This document shows, piece by piece, positions 1 through 9,849 of a stretch of 64,000 nt of DNA; position 1 is the first letter of the stretch; every line of letters starts with the position of its first letter. The stretch lies in NCBI RefSeq assembly GCF_900116685.1, contig NZ_FPBL01000002.1, positions 358,617 to 422,616 of the forward strand, read 5' to 3'. The notes under the pieces are model-generated. The model had not been told where the DNA came from and did no database searches. It saw nothing but the letters and a program-made list of their open reading frames with translations. This DNA is from Nitrosomonas eutropha (lineage in GTDB: Bacteria; Pseudomonadota; Gammaproteobacteria; Burkholderiales; Nitrosomonadaceae). The translations under genes and the position numbers were made by a program.

Positions 1-654
1 GGTACCGGTGCCAATTCGACACGGGAAGCAATCGAGCTCACCGTATTTTCGAAAAATGCCGGCGCGGATGCCTGCTTGTCCGTTGCACCCTACTACAACA
101 AGCCGACTCAGGAAGGGCTGTATCGGCATTTCAAAGCGATCGCTGAGGCAGTCGATATCCCGATGATCTTATATAACGTACCGGGGCGGACTGTGGCAGA
201 TATCAGTAATGAAACCACATTACGGCTGGCGCAGATTCCCGGTATCGTTGGCGTCAAGGACGCCACTGGCAACATTGCACGTGGATGTGATTTGGTGCAA
301 CGTGTACCGGATAATTTTGCCGTTTACAGTGGAGATGACGCCACCTCATTGGCTCTATTGCTGCTGGGTGGACATGGTGTTATCTCGGTTACCGCCAACG
401 TCGCCCCGCGACTGATGCACGAAATGTGTACTGCAGCCCTGTCCGGCGATCTGGTTCAGGCACGGGCAATCAATGCCCGATTATTCAAACTGCATATTGA
501 TTTGTTTATTGAGGCCAATCCCATCCCGGTCAAATGGGCGGTAGCAAAAATGGGATTAATCAACGAAAACATACGCCTGCCATTGACAGCTTTATCCAGC
601 CAGCATCATGAACTGATCAGAAAAGCGATGCAGCAGGCTGGTATCACGGTTTAA
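1..654 (+). CDS. dapA: 4-hydroxy-tetrahydrodipicolinate synthase, 5' end missing
   Basis: Class I aldolase that condenses pyruvate with aspartate semialdehyde in the lysine/diaminopimelate pathway. The reading frame is open from base 1, so the gene begins outside the window and about the first quarter is missing. Visible family motifs are the GTGANST stretch at the window edge, YNVPGRT with the proton-relay tyrosine and substrate-binding arginine, and GVKDATG with the Schiff-base lysine. The TTG at 76 is internal and not a real start. The stop is 9 bases before bamC, so the two are probably one operon, a common arrangement in proteobacteria. The identification is secure. Confidence 0.96.
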   Translation, partial: GTGANSTREAIELTVFSKNAGADACLSVAPYYNKPTQEGLYRHFKAIAEAVDIPMILYNVPGRTVADISNETTLRLAQIPGIVGVKDATGNIARGCDLVQRVPDNFAVYSGDDATSLALLLLGGHGVISVTANVAPRLMHEMCTAALSGDLVQARAINARLFKLHIDLFIEANPIPVKWAVAKMGLINENIRLPLTALSSQHHELIRKAMQQAGITV

Positions 655-663
655 AGGTTTACC

Positions 664-1824
664 ATGTTTAAGAAGCGTCCGAACAGACGTCTGAGAAAAT
701 TTCTGATTGCAAATATTACGCTGGCGATCCTCGTTTCAGGCTGCAACCTGCTACCCGAAAATAAAAAGATTGATTACAAGTCGGCAGGAAAACTTCCTCC
801 ACTTGAAGTCCCGCCTGATCTGACCAGTCCCGAAACAAACGAACGATTTGCCATTCCGGATGTTGATGCATCCGGCAGTGCTACGTTCTCGACTTACAAC
901 AGCGCCCGGAGCGGACTATCAAGGGAGCGGGCAAATTTACCTGTACTCTCTGCCACTGCGCTGCAGAACGGAATTCATATCGAACGCTCCGGTACTCAGC
1001 GCTGGCTGGTTGTGCCACGCGAGCCCGCCGCAGTATGGCCAGTTATCAAGGAATTCTGGCAAGATATGGGATTCCTGCTCAAGGTGGAAGCACCCGATCT
1101 GGGAATCATGGAAACTGACTGGGCAGAAAACCGGGCCAAAATACCCCAGGATCTTATCCGAAGTGCGCTATCAACTTTCCTTGACAGCCTTTACTCCACC
1201 GCCGAACGTGACAAGTTTCGTACCCGCCTGGAGCAAGATCAATCCGGTGCAACCGAAATTTTTATCAGTCACCGGGGCATGATTGAAGTGTTGGCAGATC
1301 GCAATACCAATCGCACTATCTGGCAGCCACGCAAATCAGATCCCGAACTGGAAGCAGAGATGCTGAACCGCCTGATGCAACGTTTCGGCGTGGATGAAGA
1401 ACGTGCAACGGCTGAAGTTGCTGCAAGCGGTGCAGTTGAAGAACGGGCATTCCTGGATAAAACCCGGAAAGGTATATTGATCATAAAAGAACCGTTTGAC
1501 CGCGCATGGCGTCGGGTTGGCCTTGAGCTTGATCGGATCGGCTTTACGGTGGAAGATCGGGATCGTTCGAGCGGGATTTACTTTGTCCGCTATATCAGCC
1601 CCAGTGAGGAAATCCACAAAGCGGATAAGGGGAAAGGCTTACTTTCCAAGCTAGCTTTCTGGTCCAATGACACTAATAAAGATTCTACAGCAGAGAAATA
1701 TCAGATCAAGATAAGTGAAGTCAGTTTAAATAGCGAAGTTAGTGTACTTAACACGGATGGAATCACTGAAGAATCAGAAACAGCTAAACGTATTCTTAAT
1801 TTGTTATACGAACAACTTAAGTAA
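664..1824 (+). CDS. bamC: Outer membrane assembly lipoprotein BamC (NlpB)
   Basis: Lipoprotein subunit of the Bam complex, which inserts beta-barrel proteins into the outer membrane. A short basic N-terminus and hydrophobic segment lead to a lipobox ending LVSGC, with the lipidated cysteine at about residue 27. An unstructured stretch rich in P, L and E follows (PPLEVPPDLTSP), a hallmark of BamC, then two helix-grip domains at roughly 100-220 and 265-385. At 386 residues it is somewhat longer than E. coli BamC. It starts 9 bases after dapA and probably shares its transcript. The many beta-barrel receptors in this window would depend on this complex. Confidence 0.93.
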   Translation: MFKKRPNRRLRKFLIANITLAILVSGCNLLPENKKIDYKSAGKLPPLEVPPDLTSPETNERFAIPDVDASGSATFSTYNSARSGLSRERANLPVLSATALQNGIHIERSGTQRWLVVPREPAAVWPVIKEFWQDMGFLLKVEAPDLGIMETDWAENRAKIPQDLIRSALSTFLDSLYSTAERDKFRTRLEQDQSGATEIFISHRGMIEVLADRNTNRTIWQPRKSDPELEAEMLNRLMQRFGVDEERATAEVAASGAVEERAFLDKTRKGILIIKEPFDRAWRRVGLELDRIGFTVEDRDRSSGIYFVRYISPSEEIHKADKGKGLLSKLAFWSNDTNKDSTAEKYQIKISEVSLNSEVSVLNTDGITEESETAKRILNLLYEQLK

Positions 1825-1940
1825 AGTAAGCTGATCGCGCCGCTCGTCCTATACGAATGGGCAGCGAGCATAACAAATAGGTATATATTTACTTACCCCA
1901 TACTTGGTTGGCTTGACTACAACTGGTGCAGTACATCTCT

Positions 1941-1981
1941 TTATTCTCCACGAATTTAATCCCCCTTCTCGTGGAGAATAA
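1941..1981. repeat. Perfect 13-bp inverted repeat downstream of bamC
   Basis: Arms 1941-1953 (TTATTCTCCACGA) and 1969-1981 are perfect reverse complements separated by 15 bases. There is no U-tract of terminator length. It lies in the 297-base gap between bamC and a convergent lipoprotein gene, about 80 bases before the clear terminator. It may be an RNA processing stem or a remnant of mobile-element ends. No function is assigned. Confidence 0.6.
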
Positions 1982-2060
1982 AATACTTACATAGCGAATA
2001 TCCGAAAATACCACGATACTTGTAGGTATTTTTTCACCACAATTTTTTCATGGTGAAGTT

Positions 2061-2112
2061 TGTATCTGTACAAAAAAACCGCCTAAAAAGGCGGTTTTTT
2101 TGTACAGATACA
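2061..2112. terminator. Bidirectional rho-independent terminator with perfect 23-bp stem
   Basis: Arms 2061-2083 and 2090-2112 are perfectly complementary over 23 bp around a 6-base loop (TAAAAA). The core is ACCGCC/GGCGGT flanked by A7 on one side and T7 on the other, so either strand yields a GC stem followed by a U-run. It sits between convergent bamC and the small lipoprotein gene and should terminate both. The outer 10 bp (TGTATCTGTA) extend the stem well beyond what termination needs. Confidence 0.88.
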
Positions 2113-2121
2113 TTTTTTAGC

Positions 2122-2322
2122 TTAGTGCGCTTCTGGGATACCAGTATCACCTTCTTTCAAGCACTTGCCATTTGCGTCAACCCCATGTTCGCATTCTATT
2201 TTTTGGCCGGATATGATTTTTTCATAGTTCTCTCTTTCCGACTCTTGAACAGCTTGATGAGGACGTCCGCACGCCACCAACAGAACTGCGGTAGCGATAA
2301 CAGCTGCGTAAGCAAATTTCAT
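2122..2322 (-). CDS. Small putative lipoprotein, 66 aa
   Basis: A short exported protein of unknown function. The N-terminus is a signal sequence with a lipobox ending LLVAC and the lipid-attachment cysteine at residue 18. The remaining ~48 residues are hydrophilic, contain two more cysteines, and end GIPEAH. I place the start at 2322 because AAGGAA lies 8 bases upstream. An earlier in-frame ATG at 2349 would add nine residues before the signal peptide. It is monocistronic and convergent with bamC, sharing the 23-bp terminator. No named family is recognised. Confidence 0.72.
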   Translation of the reverse strand: MKFAYAAVIATAVLLVACGRPHQAVQESERENYEKIISGQKIECEHGVDANGKCLKEGDTGIPEAH

Positions 2323-2534
2323 TATTAAAGTTCCTTTAAAAAATTTCATAAACCTTGCTGCGAACGGCAGTATATAACAGAAATATCTCTCAGCTCAAGC
2401 AGTAGAATAAAACTGTTATTGCTTGAGTCGAATGGGTTAAAAGCATCTCCTTCTTACGCATCTCATAGAGGGGATGTCTATTGAAACACCGTCCCTACAA
2501 ACAAAACAGGGTATGTCAGCGATACATCGAGTTA

Positions 2535-4061
2535 TTACCGCGAGAAATCATGTAACCGAAATCCCAATACCCATAGACACGCAAAATAGCTGATGCCACC
2601 CTGCACTACCATTAGCCCCAATTTCACCACTCGCTCAGTTGCTGTAAGCACAAACCACTCGGTATTACTCCCGGCTGTCAACCATAGCCCCACACCCATC
2701 ACGATTATGGCAATCAGAATTTTGAGTATGAATAATCCCCATCCAGGTAAAGGCTGATAAATTCCGTGGGAACGCAATTTGGCATAAAGCATGCCCGCAT
2801 TAAGACATGCACCCAAGCCGATCGCCAATGCAAGTCCGGCATGTTTCAGTGGAATAATGAACGCAAGGTTCATGAGCTGTGTAGCAACAAGCGTCAAAAT
2901 CGCGACCTTGACCGGAGTTCTGATATTCTGCCGAGCATAAAAACCTGGCGCCAGCACTTTTACCAGTATCAACCCGAGCAAACCAATGCTATAGGCAATC
3001 AGCGCTTCCCGGGTCATCCAGACATCCTCCATGGAGAAGGCGCCATAGTAAAACAATGTCGTTATAAGGGGTATGGCAAGCAACGCTAGTGCTACAGCGG
3101 CTGGCAGTGTTAATAAAAAAGTCAGACGCAGCCCCCAGTCCAGCAGGCGGGAAAACTCCTCTGAGCTATTCTCCGTATAGTGACGTGATAGTGAAGGCAA
3201 AATAACGGTACCCAGTGCCACACCCAGCATGCCTGCCGGAAATTCCATCAGCCGATCAGCATAGTACAGCCATGAAACACTCCCGGTTATCAGCAATGAT
3301 GCAAAGATGGTATTGATTAACAGGCTGATTTGCCCAATGGAAACACCAAATACCGCCGGCCCCATAAGTTTGAGCACACGCCATGCCCCGCTGTCACGAA
3401 ACCTGAAACGCAATCGTGGCAGTCTTTTCAAGCGCAGTAGAAAGGGTATCTGAAAAGCCAGCTGTAAAATGCCACCAATGAATACCGCCCAGGCTAGTGC
3501 CAGCACAGGAGGATCCATCAACGGCGCAAGCCATAACGCACAGCCGATAAAGGAAAGATTCAGCAAAACCGGTGTCAGAGCAGGTACAGAGAAATGGCCG
3601 TAGGTATTCAGGATACCGCCCGCCAATGCCACCAGCGAAATAAACAGAATATAAGGAAAGGTAATCCGGAGCAATTCGACTGTCAGTTCAAATTTATCCG
3701 GCGCTGTCGTAAATCCTGGAGCACTGATATAGATGATCAGTGGCGCTGCCAGAATACCCAGCAATGTCACTACAAACAATGCCGCGCCGAGCAAAGTGGC
3801 CACGTGATCGATGAGTTCACGGGTCTGTTCATCGGTGCGGTTATTCTTGTACTCCGCTAGAACAGGAACAAACGCCTGGGAGAAAGCGCCTTCTGCAAAC
3901 AAGCGCCTAAGCAGATTTGGAATACGAAAAGCCACGAAGAAAGCATCAGTCGCTATCCCTGCGCCAAATATCCTTGCAATGATCAGATCTCGTACAAAAC
4001 CGAGAATACGCGAAACCAATGTCATACCACTGACAGTGGCAAGTGCTTTGAGTAGGTTCAA
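2535..4061 (-). CDS. murJ: Lipid II flippase MurJ (MviN)
   Basis: Polytopic inner-membrane protein of the MOP superfamily that flips lipid II during peptidoglycan synthesis. At 508 residues it has the family's usual length. The N-terminus ([20 protein letters not shown]) and the following [15 protein letters not shown] and [20 protein letters not shown] stretches are signature MurJ sequence. About 13-14 hydrophobic helices run through the protein. It appears monocistronic, with hairpins and flhC upstream and the small lipoprotein downstream. The identification is secure. Confidence 0.96.
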   Translation of the reverse strand: MNLLKALATVSGMTLVSRILGFVRDLIIARIFGAGIATDAFFVAFRIPNLLRRLFAEGAFSQAFVPVLAEYKNNRTDEQTRELIDHVATLLGAALFVVTLLGILAAPLIIYISAPGFTTAPDKFELTVELLRITFPYILFISLVALAGGILNTYGHFSVPALTPVLLNLSFIGCALWLAPLMDPPVLALAWAVFIGGILQLAFQIPFLLRLKRLPRLRFRFRDSGAWRVLKLMGPAVFGVSIGQISLLINTIFASLLITGSVSWLYYADRLMEFPAGMLGVALGTVILPSLSRHYTENSSEEFSRLLDWGLRLTFLLTLPAAVALALLAIPLITTLFYYGAFSMEDVWMTREALIAYSIGLLGLILVKVLAPGFYARQNIRTPVKVAILTLVATQLMNLAFIIPLKHAGLALAIGLGACLNAGMLYAKLRSHGIYQPLPGWGLFILKILIAIIVMGVGLWLTAGSNTEWFVLTATERVVKLGLMVVQGGISYFACLWVLGFRLHDFSR

Positions 4062-4215
4062 TTGTCAGAATGTTTCCAGGATTGATAGTACTAGAGAGTC
4101 TGAGTCTCGAAAATGATTCCAGGTAACCAGGCAAGATTAACTTTGGCCGATTATCCCGGATTTTATGTGAAGGTACCAGAAATTTACTGACACATGAATG
4201 AAGGATCGTTAGAGA

Positions 4216-4284
4216 AGCCCTGCTATTTTTTCAGGGCTGGTCTTGAAGTAAAGCACTTGGCCCCATTCAGAAAAACCAAGTGCT
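4216..4284 (-). terminator. Two hairpins between flhC and murJ, likely flhDC terminator
   Basis: On the minus strand downstream of the flhC stop there are two stem-loops. The first has arms 4276-4284 and 4252-4260 (AGCACTTGG and its complement, 9 bp). The second has arms 4232-4238 and 4216-4222 (7 bp, AGCCCTG) with an A/T-rich loop. Neither has a long U-run directly after it, so termination is plausible but not certain. The 279-base gap 4062-4340 otherwise shows no gene. Confidence 0.5.
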
Positions 4285-4340
4285 GCTGACTATTTGTGGT
4301 AAATCAATGAAACCGGATCAGAAAACGCTGTCAAAAGATA

Positions 4341-4916
4341 TCAGACCGCACACACTTCTCTGATTTTGACTTCCTGAGCCTCTTTGGCCTTCTGCGCAGC
4401 TGCTCGCTTGGTTTTACCAGCACGTGAAGGAACATGACAAAGCCCGCATACATGGTTGGATTGAATATCCAGGCTGTGCACCAGGAAATTCCCGGTACAT
4501 TTAACGCAGGATGTAACGGAAAGTACCTTACTCTCCATAAAACGCACCAATGTCCATGCGCGTGTAAAACTCAATATACACTGTAGGTGGTTAACCTCGA
4601 TATGCTCCAGATACAGCTGATAGCTCTTGATAATGGCATCAATATCCCGAACATTCGTGTACTGAGTAATGTAATTGTAAATATTGACAAATAATGATGA
4701 ATGCATGTTAGGTTGCCAACCTGTAAACCAGTCTTCGGAATAGGGAAGCATGCCCTTGGGAGGAGAAACGCCTTTAACTTCCTTATACAGCTTCACCAGG
4801 CGTTCGCGACTGAGTGTGGTAGATACTTCGAGCACTTGCAGCCTTGCACCCAGCCGAACCAATTCAGTGGCAAGCTGAATCTGTTTACCTTCGGATAAAA
4901 TACTTTTTACTTTCAT
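4341..4916 (-). CDS. flhC: Flagellar master regulator subunit FlhC
   Basis: Partner of FlhD in the FlhD4C2 activator that switches on flagellar class II genes. The protein is 191 residues, essentially the usual length. The four zinc-ligand cysteines fall at 137, 140, 157 and 160 (SCVKC and VCGLC), the same numbers as in E. coli FlhC. The C-terminus is an Ala/Lys-rich tail. It lies 26 bases downstream of flhD on the same strand, so they form one operon. Fits with cheY/cheZ at 60-61 kb. Confidence 0.95.
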   Translation of the reverse strand: MKVKSILSEGKQIQLATELVRLGARLQVLEVSTTLSRERLVKLYKEVKGVSPPKGMLPYSEDWFTGWQPNMHSSLFVNIYNYITQYTNVRDIDAIIKSYQLYLEHIEVNHLQCILSFTRAWTLVRFMESKVLSVTSCVKCTGNFLVHSLDIQSNHVCGLCHVPSRAGKTKRAAAQKAKEAQEVKIREVCAV

Positions 4917-4942
4917 GATTGCTTCCTCCTCTATACGGGTGC

Positions 4943-5260
4943 TCAGGAAATTTTTTCAGCAGGCTGCCCTGCCATGAGTATTGCAGCGTGGGATTGTGTC
5001 AGTGCACGATCCTGTTTATGACTTGTAAGTATTTCTGCAATCAGGCTGTCATCAAAACGGAACCGGCACAACAACATGTTGGATCCAGCCATTTTCAGTA
5101 ACTGGCTGTTAGTCAGTTTGATCAGAATATCCGCTATATCCTCGTCAATACCTAAACGGTACATTGCAGCAACTCTGTCTTCACGCAGCATTTGTTGAGC
5201 CAGCAGCAAATAACTGAGATTGACTTCCCTGATTTCGTCTAAAATCTGATTTGTCCCCAT
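4943..5260 (-). CDS. flhD: Flagellar master regulator subunit FlhD
   Basis: DNA-contacting partner of FlhC. The frame is open back to 5461, but the start at 5260 is chosen because AAGGAG lies 8 bases before that ATG and the resulting 105-residue protein begins MGTNQILDEIREVNLSYLLL, matching the FlhD N-terminus. The segment LLAQQMLREDRVAAMYRLGI is the typical FlhD core. The upstream extension of the open frame has no FlhD similarity. Expression presumably starts in the 173-base interval after comEC. Confidence 0.92.
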   Translation of the reverse strand: MGTNQILDEIREVNLSYLLLAQQMLREDRVAAMYRLGIDEDIADILIKLTNSQLLKMAGSNMLLCRFRFDDSLIAEILTSHKQDRALTQSHAAILMAGQPAEKIS

Positions 5261-5363
5261 TTTCACTGCTCCTTCTGATCTCAAAAATGATGTAAGCATT
5301 TTTAACCAGAGAGCAAATTGAGGAAAGCGGGCTGTTACCATATCAACCGTAGGAATTTGGCCT

Positions 5364-5391
5364 AAAAATTTGTAGGAGTTTTTCCTACAAA
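5364..5391 (-). terminator. Probable comEC terminator
   Basis: Arms 5369-5377 and 5383-5391 (TTTGTAGGA and its complement) form a perfect 9-bp stem with a 5-base loop. Read on the minus strand the second arm is followed by a short T-run, as expected of a rho-independent terminator. It lies about 43 bases beyond the comEC stop and before flhD, so it would separate the two transcripts. The stem is AT-rich and of moderate strength. Confidence 0.5.
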
Positions 5392-5433
5392 CAGAAGCAG
5401 TAAGTTTCAGACGCTTGTTGCGAGGGATAATGC

Positions 5434-7857
5434 TCAGTCTACTTCGCCTACCGCAGGCCACTTGTCATGCCAGAAACGGCGATTAAGCTTTCTCCAGGTA
5501 TCAACTTCTATAGTGCCCCGGACAAAACGCATCAACACCGCTCCATCATGATCACTGCGCTGTAACTGGCTACCTTGCGCCTGATAGCGCCCTATTATTT
5601 CCGGGTGCGGGTGCCCAAACCGGCTTCGGTAACCCACTGTAAAAATGGCATAGTCAGGATCAACTTGTCGTACAAAAGCTTCTGAAGATGAAGATCGGCT
5701 ACCATGATGCGGCACAATCAACACGCTGGAAGCAAGCGAAGTACCAGCATATTGCAGCAGACCTGCCTCTGTTTTCTGGTCAATATCTCCCGGCATTAAT
5801 ACACTGCCATGAAGCGTTGTTACTTTGAGCACACAACTCAATTCATTAGTCTTGTGTTTCTGTAGCAAAGACTCCGGTTCCAGCGGATGCAGGATTTCGA
5901 AATGTACCTCGTCCCACCACCACGAATCTCCTGCAAGACAATAGCGATTATCAGGAACAGCCTGCCGTATCGGATGGTCAGCTGCAATTGATGCCAGCAA
6001 CGTTCCGGTTTTTATGCTCGCCAATATCGACAATGCCCCGCCACTGTGATCCGAGTCCGCGTGGGAAACGATCATCCTATCCAGCGTCTGAATACCCTCT
6101 CCACGCAGGAATGGTAAAACCACATACTTTCCGCTATCACTGTCACCATACCTTGGCCCGGTATCGTAAAGCAGGGTGTGGTTGCGGGTACGTAACACCA
6201 CAGACAACCCCTGCCCCACATCCAGCACAGTTAACCAGAGCTCTCCCGCAGCTGGCTTTTCAGGAGAGACCAGAAATAACGGTAAGCCTGCCAGTATGCC
6301 CAACCATCTTGCAGGAAAACCAGCTGATACACCCAGCCCTGGCCCGCCTGGCAGCAGTAGCCATATCACCCCGATGGTCGCTGCAATCACCGCCCATAAA
6401 GGCGGTGCATGCTGTTGCCAGGTGGCTAGAGGAAGCTCCCCCAGCCACTGCAACACAGCCATCGTAATTTGCAGAAAGGGATATGCAACCAACAGCAGAA
6501 ATTCCAGCCCGGGAATAGTAGCCAGCAATGCCAGCGGAACGATGATAAGGGTAATCACTGGTATCGCTACCGCATTGGCAACAGGTGATATCAATGAAAT
6601 CTGCTGAAACAGGATCAGCAGCAGCGGAAACAAACCAAGCGTAATCGCCCACTGTATGCGCACCCAGCCGGTTATTGCACCTGATCGACCAATCCGGCCG
6701 GATACTACCAGGCAGATTAACGCCACTGCTGCAAACGACAACCAGAAACCTGGCGCAATGACCGACCACGGATCTAGCACCACAACCAGCAATAGCACCC
6801 ACCCCAACACAGGCAGTGTACGCACGCGCTGGTTACCCCAGAATGCCGCCACGATGATGATCATCATGAATAACGCACGCTTTACTGGCACAGCAAAACC
6901 AGCCAGTAATGCATAACCGATAGCAACGATCAACCCACACATCAGCGCAAACTTGCGGGCAGGCAACCACAGTGCAAGACCAATACGACGCCATGCCCAA
7001 TAAGCCAGCAAAAACACCAGCCCGGCCACCAGCGTAATATGCGAACCGGAAATTGCCATGAGATGACTGGTGCCGGTTCGGGTAAAAATCTCCCACTGCT
7101 CCGACGGAATGGCATGTTGATCACCCACTACCAGCGCGATTAGCACCCCTGCATACGGATGATCAGTCAGATAATGCTGAAAATGACTGCGAATTTCATC
7201 ACGTTTACGCTCAAAGAAATATCGTGGATCACTGCCCCATACTTCAAGTCGCCTGTTATCCTGCCCTGCTCGCACATAACCTGTTGCACGCACGTTACGC
7301 TCAAGTAACCTGGCTTCATAATCCAGCACATGCGGATTGGCGCTGCCATGCGGACGCTTTAACCGGACGGTTAACTGCCAACGCTCTCCCGCTGTGATAT
7401 GAGGCAAAGCAGCTCCCTCACGCCTGTTATCCCGATACCAGGAAAGCTGAATGCGGGCAGGCACCACCGCATCCGGCGTCAGCACCTGCTCCACATCAAA
7501 CCGGAAACGCATGCTGTACCGGGCAAACTGCGGCATTTCCGGAACAACACCGGTAACTACAATATCTTTCCCTTCCCATTCATACGGCAGACTGTCTGCC
7601 AACCTCATCTGCGCCCATAACGCTGTCCAGCAAAAGCCAGCACCCAGCATAACGGCAAGCAATAGACACCTGCTTATCCACACGGAAAAACGGAATTGGA
7701 GTCGGGGAAGAATTGAAGCTGCCAGCACTACCGGAATCAGCCCAATCGCCCAATAAATTTCGGGCAAAACGGGCTGTTGCAGTAACCAGACTGCACCGAA
7801 CACAAATGCAAGACTGTAAATTCCGATCAACACTGATTTGATGTCAGAGAATGACAA
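5434..7857 (-). CDS. comEC: DNA internalisation protein ComEC/Rec2
   Basis: Inner-membrane channel for single-stranded DNA uptake in natural transformation. The ~807-residue protein has N-terminal membrane helices, a soluble OB-like domain (about 90-210), the competence core with many helices (about 235-520) and a C-terminal metallo-beta-lactamase domain (about 550-790). That last domain carries DVGQGLSVVL, YDTGPRYGDSDSG and the metal-binding SHADSDHSGG, followed by VPHHGS. The start at 7857 is a TTG with only a weak upstream AGG, so the N-terminus is uncertain; no ATG occurs in the first ~65 codons. Full length and intact, which is of interest beside so many foreign insertions. Confidence 0.92.
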   Translation of the reverse strand: MSFSDIKSVLIGIYSLAFVFGAVWLLQQPVLPEIYWAIGLIPVVLAASILPRLQFRFSVWISRCLLLAVMLGAGFCWTALWAQMRLADSLPYEWEGKDIVVTGVVPEMPQFARYSMRFRFDVEQVLTPDAVVPARIQLSWYRDNRREGAALPHITAGERWQLTVRLKRPHGSANPHVLDYEARLLERNVRATGYVRAGQDNRRLEVWGSDPRYFFERKRDEIRSHFQHYLTDHPYAGVLIALVVGDQHAIPSEQWEIFTRTGTSHLMAISGSHITLVAGLVFLLAYWAWRRIGLALWLPARKFALMCGLIVAIGYALLAGFAVPVKRALFMMIIIVAAFWGNQRVRTLPVLGWVLLLVVVLDPWSVIAPGFWLSFAAVALICLVVSGRIGRSGAITGWVRIQWAITLGLFPLLLILFQQISLISPVANAVAIPVITLIIVPLALLATIPGLEFLLLVAYPFLQITMAVLQWLGELPLATWQQHAPPLWAVIAATIGVIWLLLPGGPGLGVSAGFPARWLGILAGLPLFLVSPEKPAAGELWLTVLDVGQGLSVVLRTRNHTLLYDTGPRYGDSDSGKYVVLPFLRGEGIQTLDRMIVSHADSDHSGGALSILASIKTGTLLASIAADHPIRQAVPDNRYCLAGDSWWWDEVHFEILHPLEPESLLQKHKTNELSCVLKVTTLHGSVLMPGDIDQKTEAGLLQYAGTSLASSVLIVPHHGSRSSSSEAFVRQVDPDYAIFTVGYRSRFGHPHPEIIGRYQAQGSQLQRSDHDGAVLMRFVRGTIEVDTWRKLNRRFWHDKWPAVGEVD

Positions 7858-8101
7858 CCTGGGAAAACCCGGTTAGCCAGATACCTCTGATAAATAAAAA
7901 TGAAAGTATTGGTGATGTTAACGTCAGGTATCGCCATTATCTGAAATCATGATCTACTTTTAAGTGCCATTAGAAACACTGCCGCCTCACGATCAAAACA
8001 CTATCTACTACATAGCATTCTCTCTTATTTCCTCATTTTCTCAATTCAGTAGAAAAAGAGCCGTTTAAAAGCAATACCAAATTCTCGAAGGAGATTTATC
8101 G

Positions 8102-8506
8102 ATGAAAAAGATCACCCATATGTTCTTAACCGTGATCACCCTAACTGTTTTATCCGGGTGCTCAGTCGGAATGGCATTGTCCGGAAAACAGGATCCCAAT
8201 CTCGGGGCAATCAGGGTTGGTGCCACACGTGGAGAAATAGAATTACATCTTGGATATCCCATTACTACGACAACACTGGAAGACAGAAAACGACAGGATA
8301 CTTATGAATATGAGCTTGGTAACGAAGCAAGTGCTGGACGGGCCATCGGGCACGGAGTAATGGATGTTCTCACTCTTGGACTTTGGGAAGTTGTCGGTAC
8401 GCCCATAGAAGCAACGCAAGGACATAAAAGACAAATCACTATTACGTATGACGAAAAAGATCACGTTCAGTCAATCGTAGGTACTACTCCTAAAAGACAG
8501 CTCTAA
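8102..8506 (+). CDS. Putative lipoprotein, 134 aa
   Basis: An exported lipoprotein with lipobox VLSGC (cysteine 20), preceded by a strong ribosome site (GAAGGAG, 8 bases before the ATG). The mature part contains GAIRVGATRGEIELHLGYP, reminiscent of the SmpA/BamE-like fold in which a short helix is followed by G-x-P. A conserved-looking hydrophobic stretch (GHGVMDVLTLGLWEVVGTP) comes next. Its function is unknown. It lies 110 bases upstream of the ZorA-like gene on the same strand, so cotranscription is possible but unproven. The 244 bases before it show no gene. Confidence 0.78.
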   Translation: MKKITHMFLTVITLTVLSGCSVGMALSGKQDPNLGAIRVGATRGEIELHLGYPITTTTLEDRKRQDTYEYELGNEASAGRAIGHGVMDVLTLGLWEVVGTPIEATQGHKRQITITYDEKDHVQSIVGTTPKRQL

Positions 8507-8616
8507 TTAAAATAACCTCCGAGATCTACTGGAATAGTTGTAGCAGAGAAATCTAAAGTTTCTGCCGAATAAGCAGTTTATTTAACCAAGAAAACTATTT
8601 TGAATTTTTCTAAACT

Positions 8617-9849
8617 ATGTCATTTTTTACTACACTACCCATCCATACTCTGTTATTTCTCGGATTTATATCAATTCTGATCCTATATTTCCATATCAGA
8701 TACGATGATAAAACTTTAGTCTACGGTCCTACAATTCTTACAACCACAGGAATCTTTGCTACTTTCTTTGGTATTGCTCTTGGACTAGCTGATTTCGATG
8801 CTGCCAACATCCAAGCCAGTATCCCTATGCTATTAGCCGGGTTAAAAACAGCTTTTTGGGCTTCTGTTGCCGGAGTGGGGGGCGCGCTGACTATCAAGTT
8901 TCGCCATTTTTTTACCAATACGGAACAAAAAACCACCGACTCCGAAAATCAGGAAAAAGCCACCTCTGCGGATCTCGTGGAATTGTTACAAAATATTCAG
9001 CAATCCTTGGTCGGCAATAACGACTCAACACTAGTTTCACAGTTAAAGTTGACAAGACAAGATACTAATGATCGCCTAGATACGATAAAAAATATACAAC
9101 TAGAATCCCTGCGAAAGCTCTCAGAAATAGGATCCAAGCCTTTGGTTGAAACCTTACGGGATGTTATCAAAGATTTCAATTCCAAACTAACAGAACAATT
9201 CGGAGATAACTTCAAACAACTCAATGAGGCTGTAGGAAAGCTGCTGATCTGGCAAAGCCAATACAAAGCCCATATTGAAGCCACAACTGAACGTCATACA
9301 AAAATTGTAGATTCAATGGGGACAGCTTCAGATAATTATCAAAAGCTGGTGTCAGAAGCAGAACGTTTCACTACGATTACAGCCAATCTATCAAAGCTCT
9401 TGACTGCTCTGGAAACACAAAAACAACAATTGACCAACATGTTGGGATCTCTGGCTGGTTTGCTCAAATCAGCCTCTGGTAGCCTGCCTGAAGTAGAAAA
9501 GAAAGTATTGGAACTAACCGAGCAGCTTACAAGATCGGTCACTGCCAACCAGAAAGAAGTGGGAGAGGCACTTACAAAAAACACCCAGTTGATCAGATCT
9601 TCGATTGAAAACGTTGGGCAAGATTTCTCCAGAATTAATCAAGCGTTCAACGATCATTTAGGTGATATGGCAGAAAAAACTAATAAGCAGATCTCCATTC
9701 TGGATGCTGCCTTAACAGAAGAATTGAAAAAATCCCTAGAAAGTTTGGGACGACAGCTAGCCGCATTATCGGAGAAATTTGTTGATGATTACGGCCCCCT
9801 CACTGATAGGCTCCGGGACATTGTTCATTTAGCCAGGCAATCATCATGA
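8617..9849 (+). CDS. zorA: ZorA-like MotA/ExbB-family protein of a Zorya-type defence cassette
   Basis: Predicted stator-like inner-membrane ion-channel subunit of an anti-phage system. Hydrophobic segments lie at about 10-27, 38-57 and 70-93; the latter two (TTTGIFATFFGIALGLADF and LLAGLKTAFWASVAGVGGAL) are the MotA/TolQ/ExbB proton-channel helices. After residue 100 comes a ~300-residue hydrophilic, Q/E/K/L-rich tail predicted to be coiled or helical, as known for ZorA cytoplasmic tails. At 410 residues it seems shorter than the type I ZorA I know. It overlaps zorB by 4 bases. Ordinary flagellar MotA is unlikely because of the long tail and nuclease neighbour. Confidence 0.85.
   Translation: MSFFTTLPIHTLLFLGFISILILYFHIRYDDKTLVYGPTILTTTGIFATFFGIALGLADFDAANIQASIPMLLAGLKTAFWASVAGVGGALTIKFRHFFTNTEQKTTDSENQEKATSADLVELLQNIQQSLVGNNDSTLVSQLKLTRQDTNDRLDTIKNIQLESLRKLSEIGSKPLVETLRDVIKDFNSKLTEQFGDNFKQLNEAVGKLLIWQSQYKAHIEATTERHTKIVDSMGTASDNYQKLVSEAERFTTITANLSKLLTALETQKQQLTNMLGSLAGLLKSASGSLPEVEKKVLELTEQLTRSVTANQKEVGEALTKNTQLIRSSIENVGQDFSRINQAFNDHLGDMAEKTNKQISILDAALTEELKKSLESLGRQLAALSEKFVDDYGPLTDRLRDIVHLARQSS

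Noticed and set aside
2050..2328. Plus-strand open frame over the terminator and small lipoprotein gene
   Set aside because: It runs through the 23-bp terminator stem and is antisense to a lipoprotein with a good start and signal sequence.
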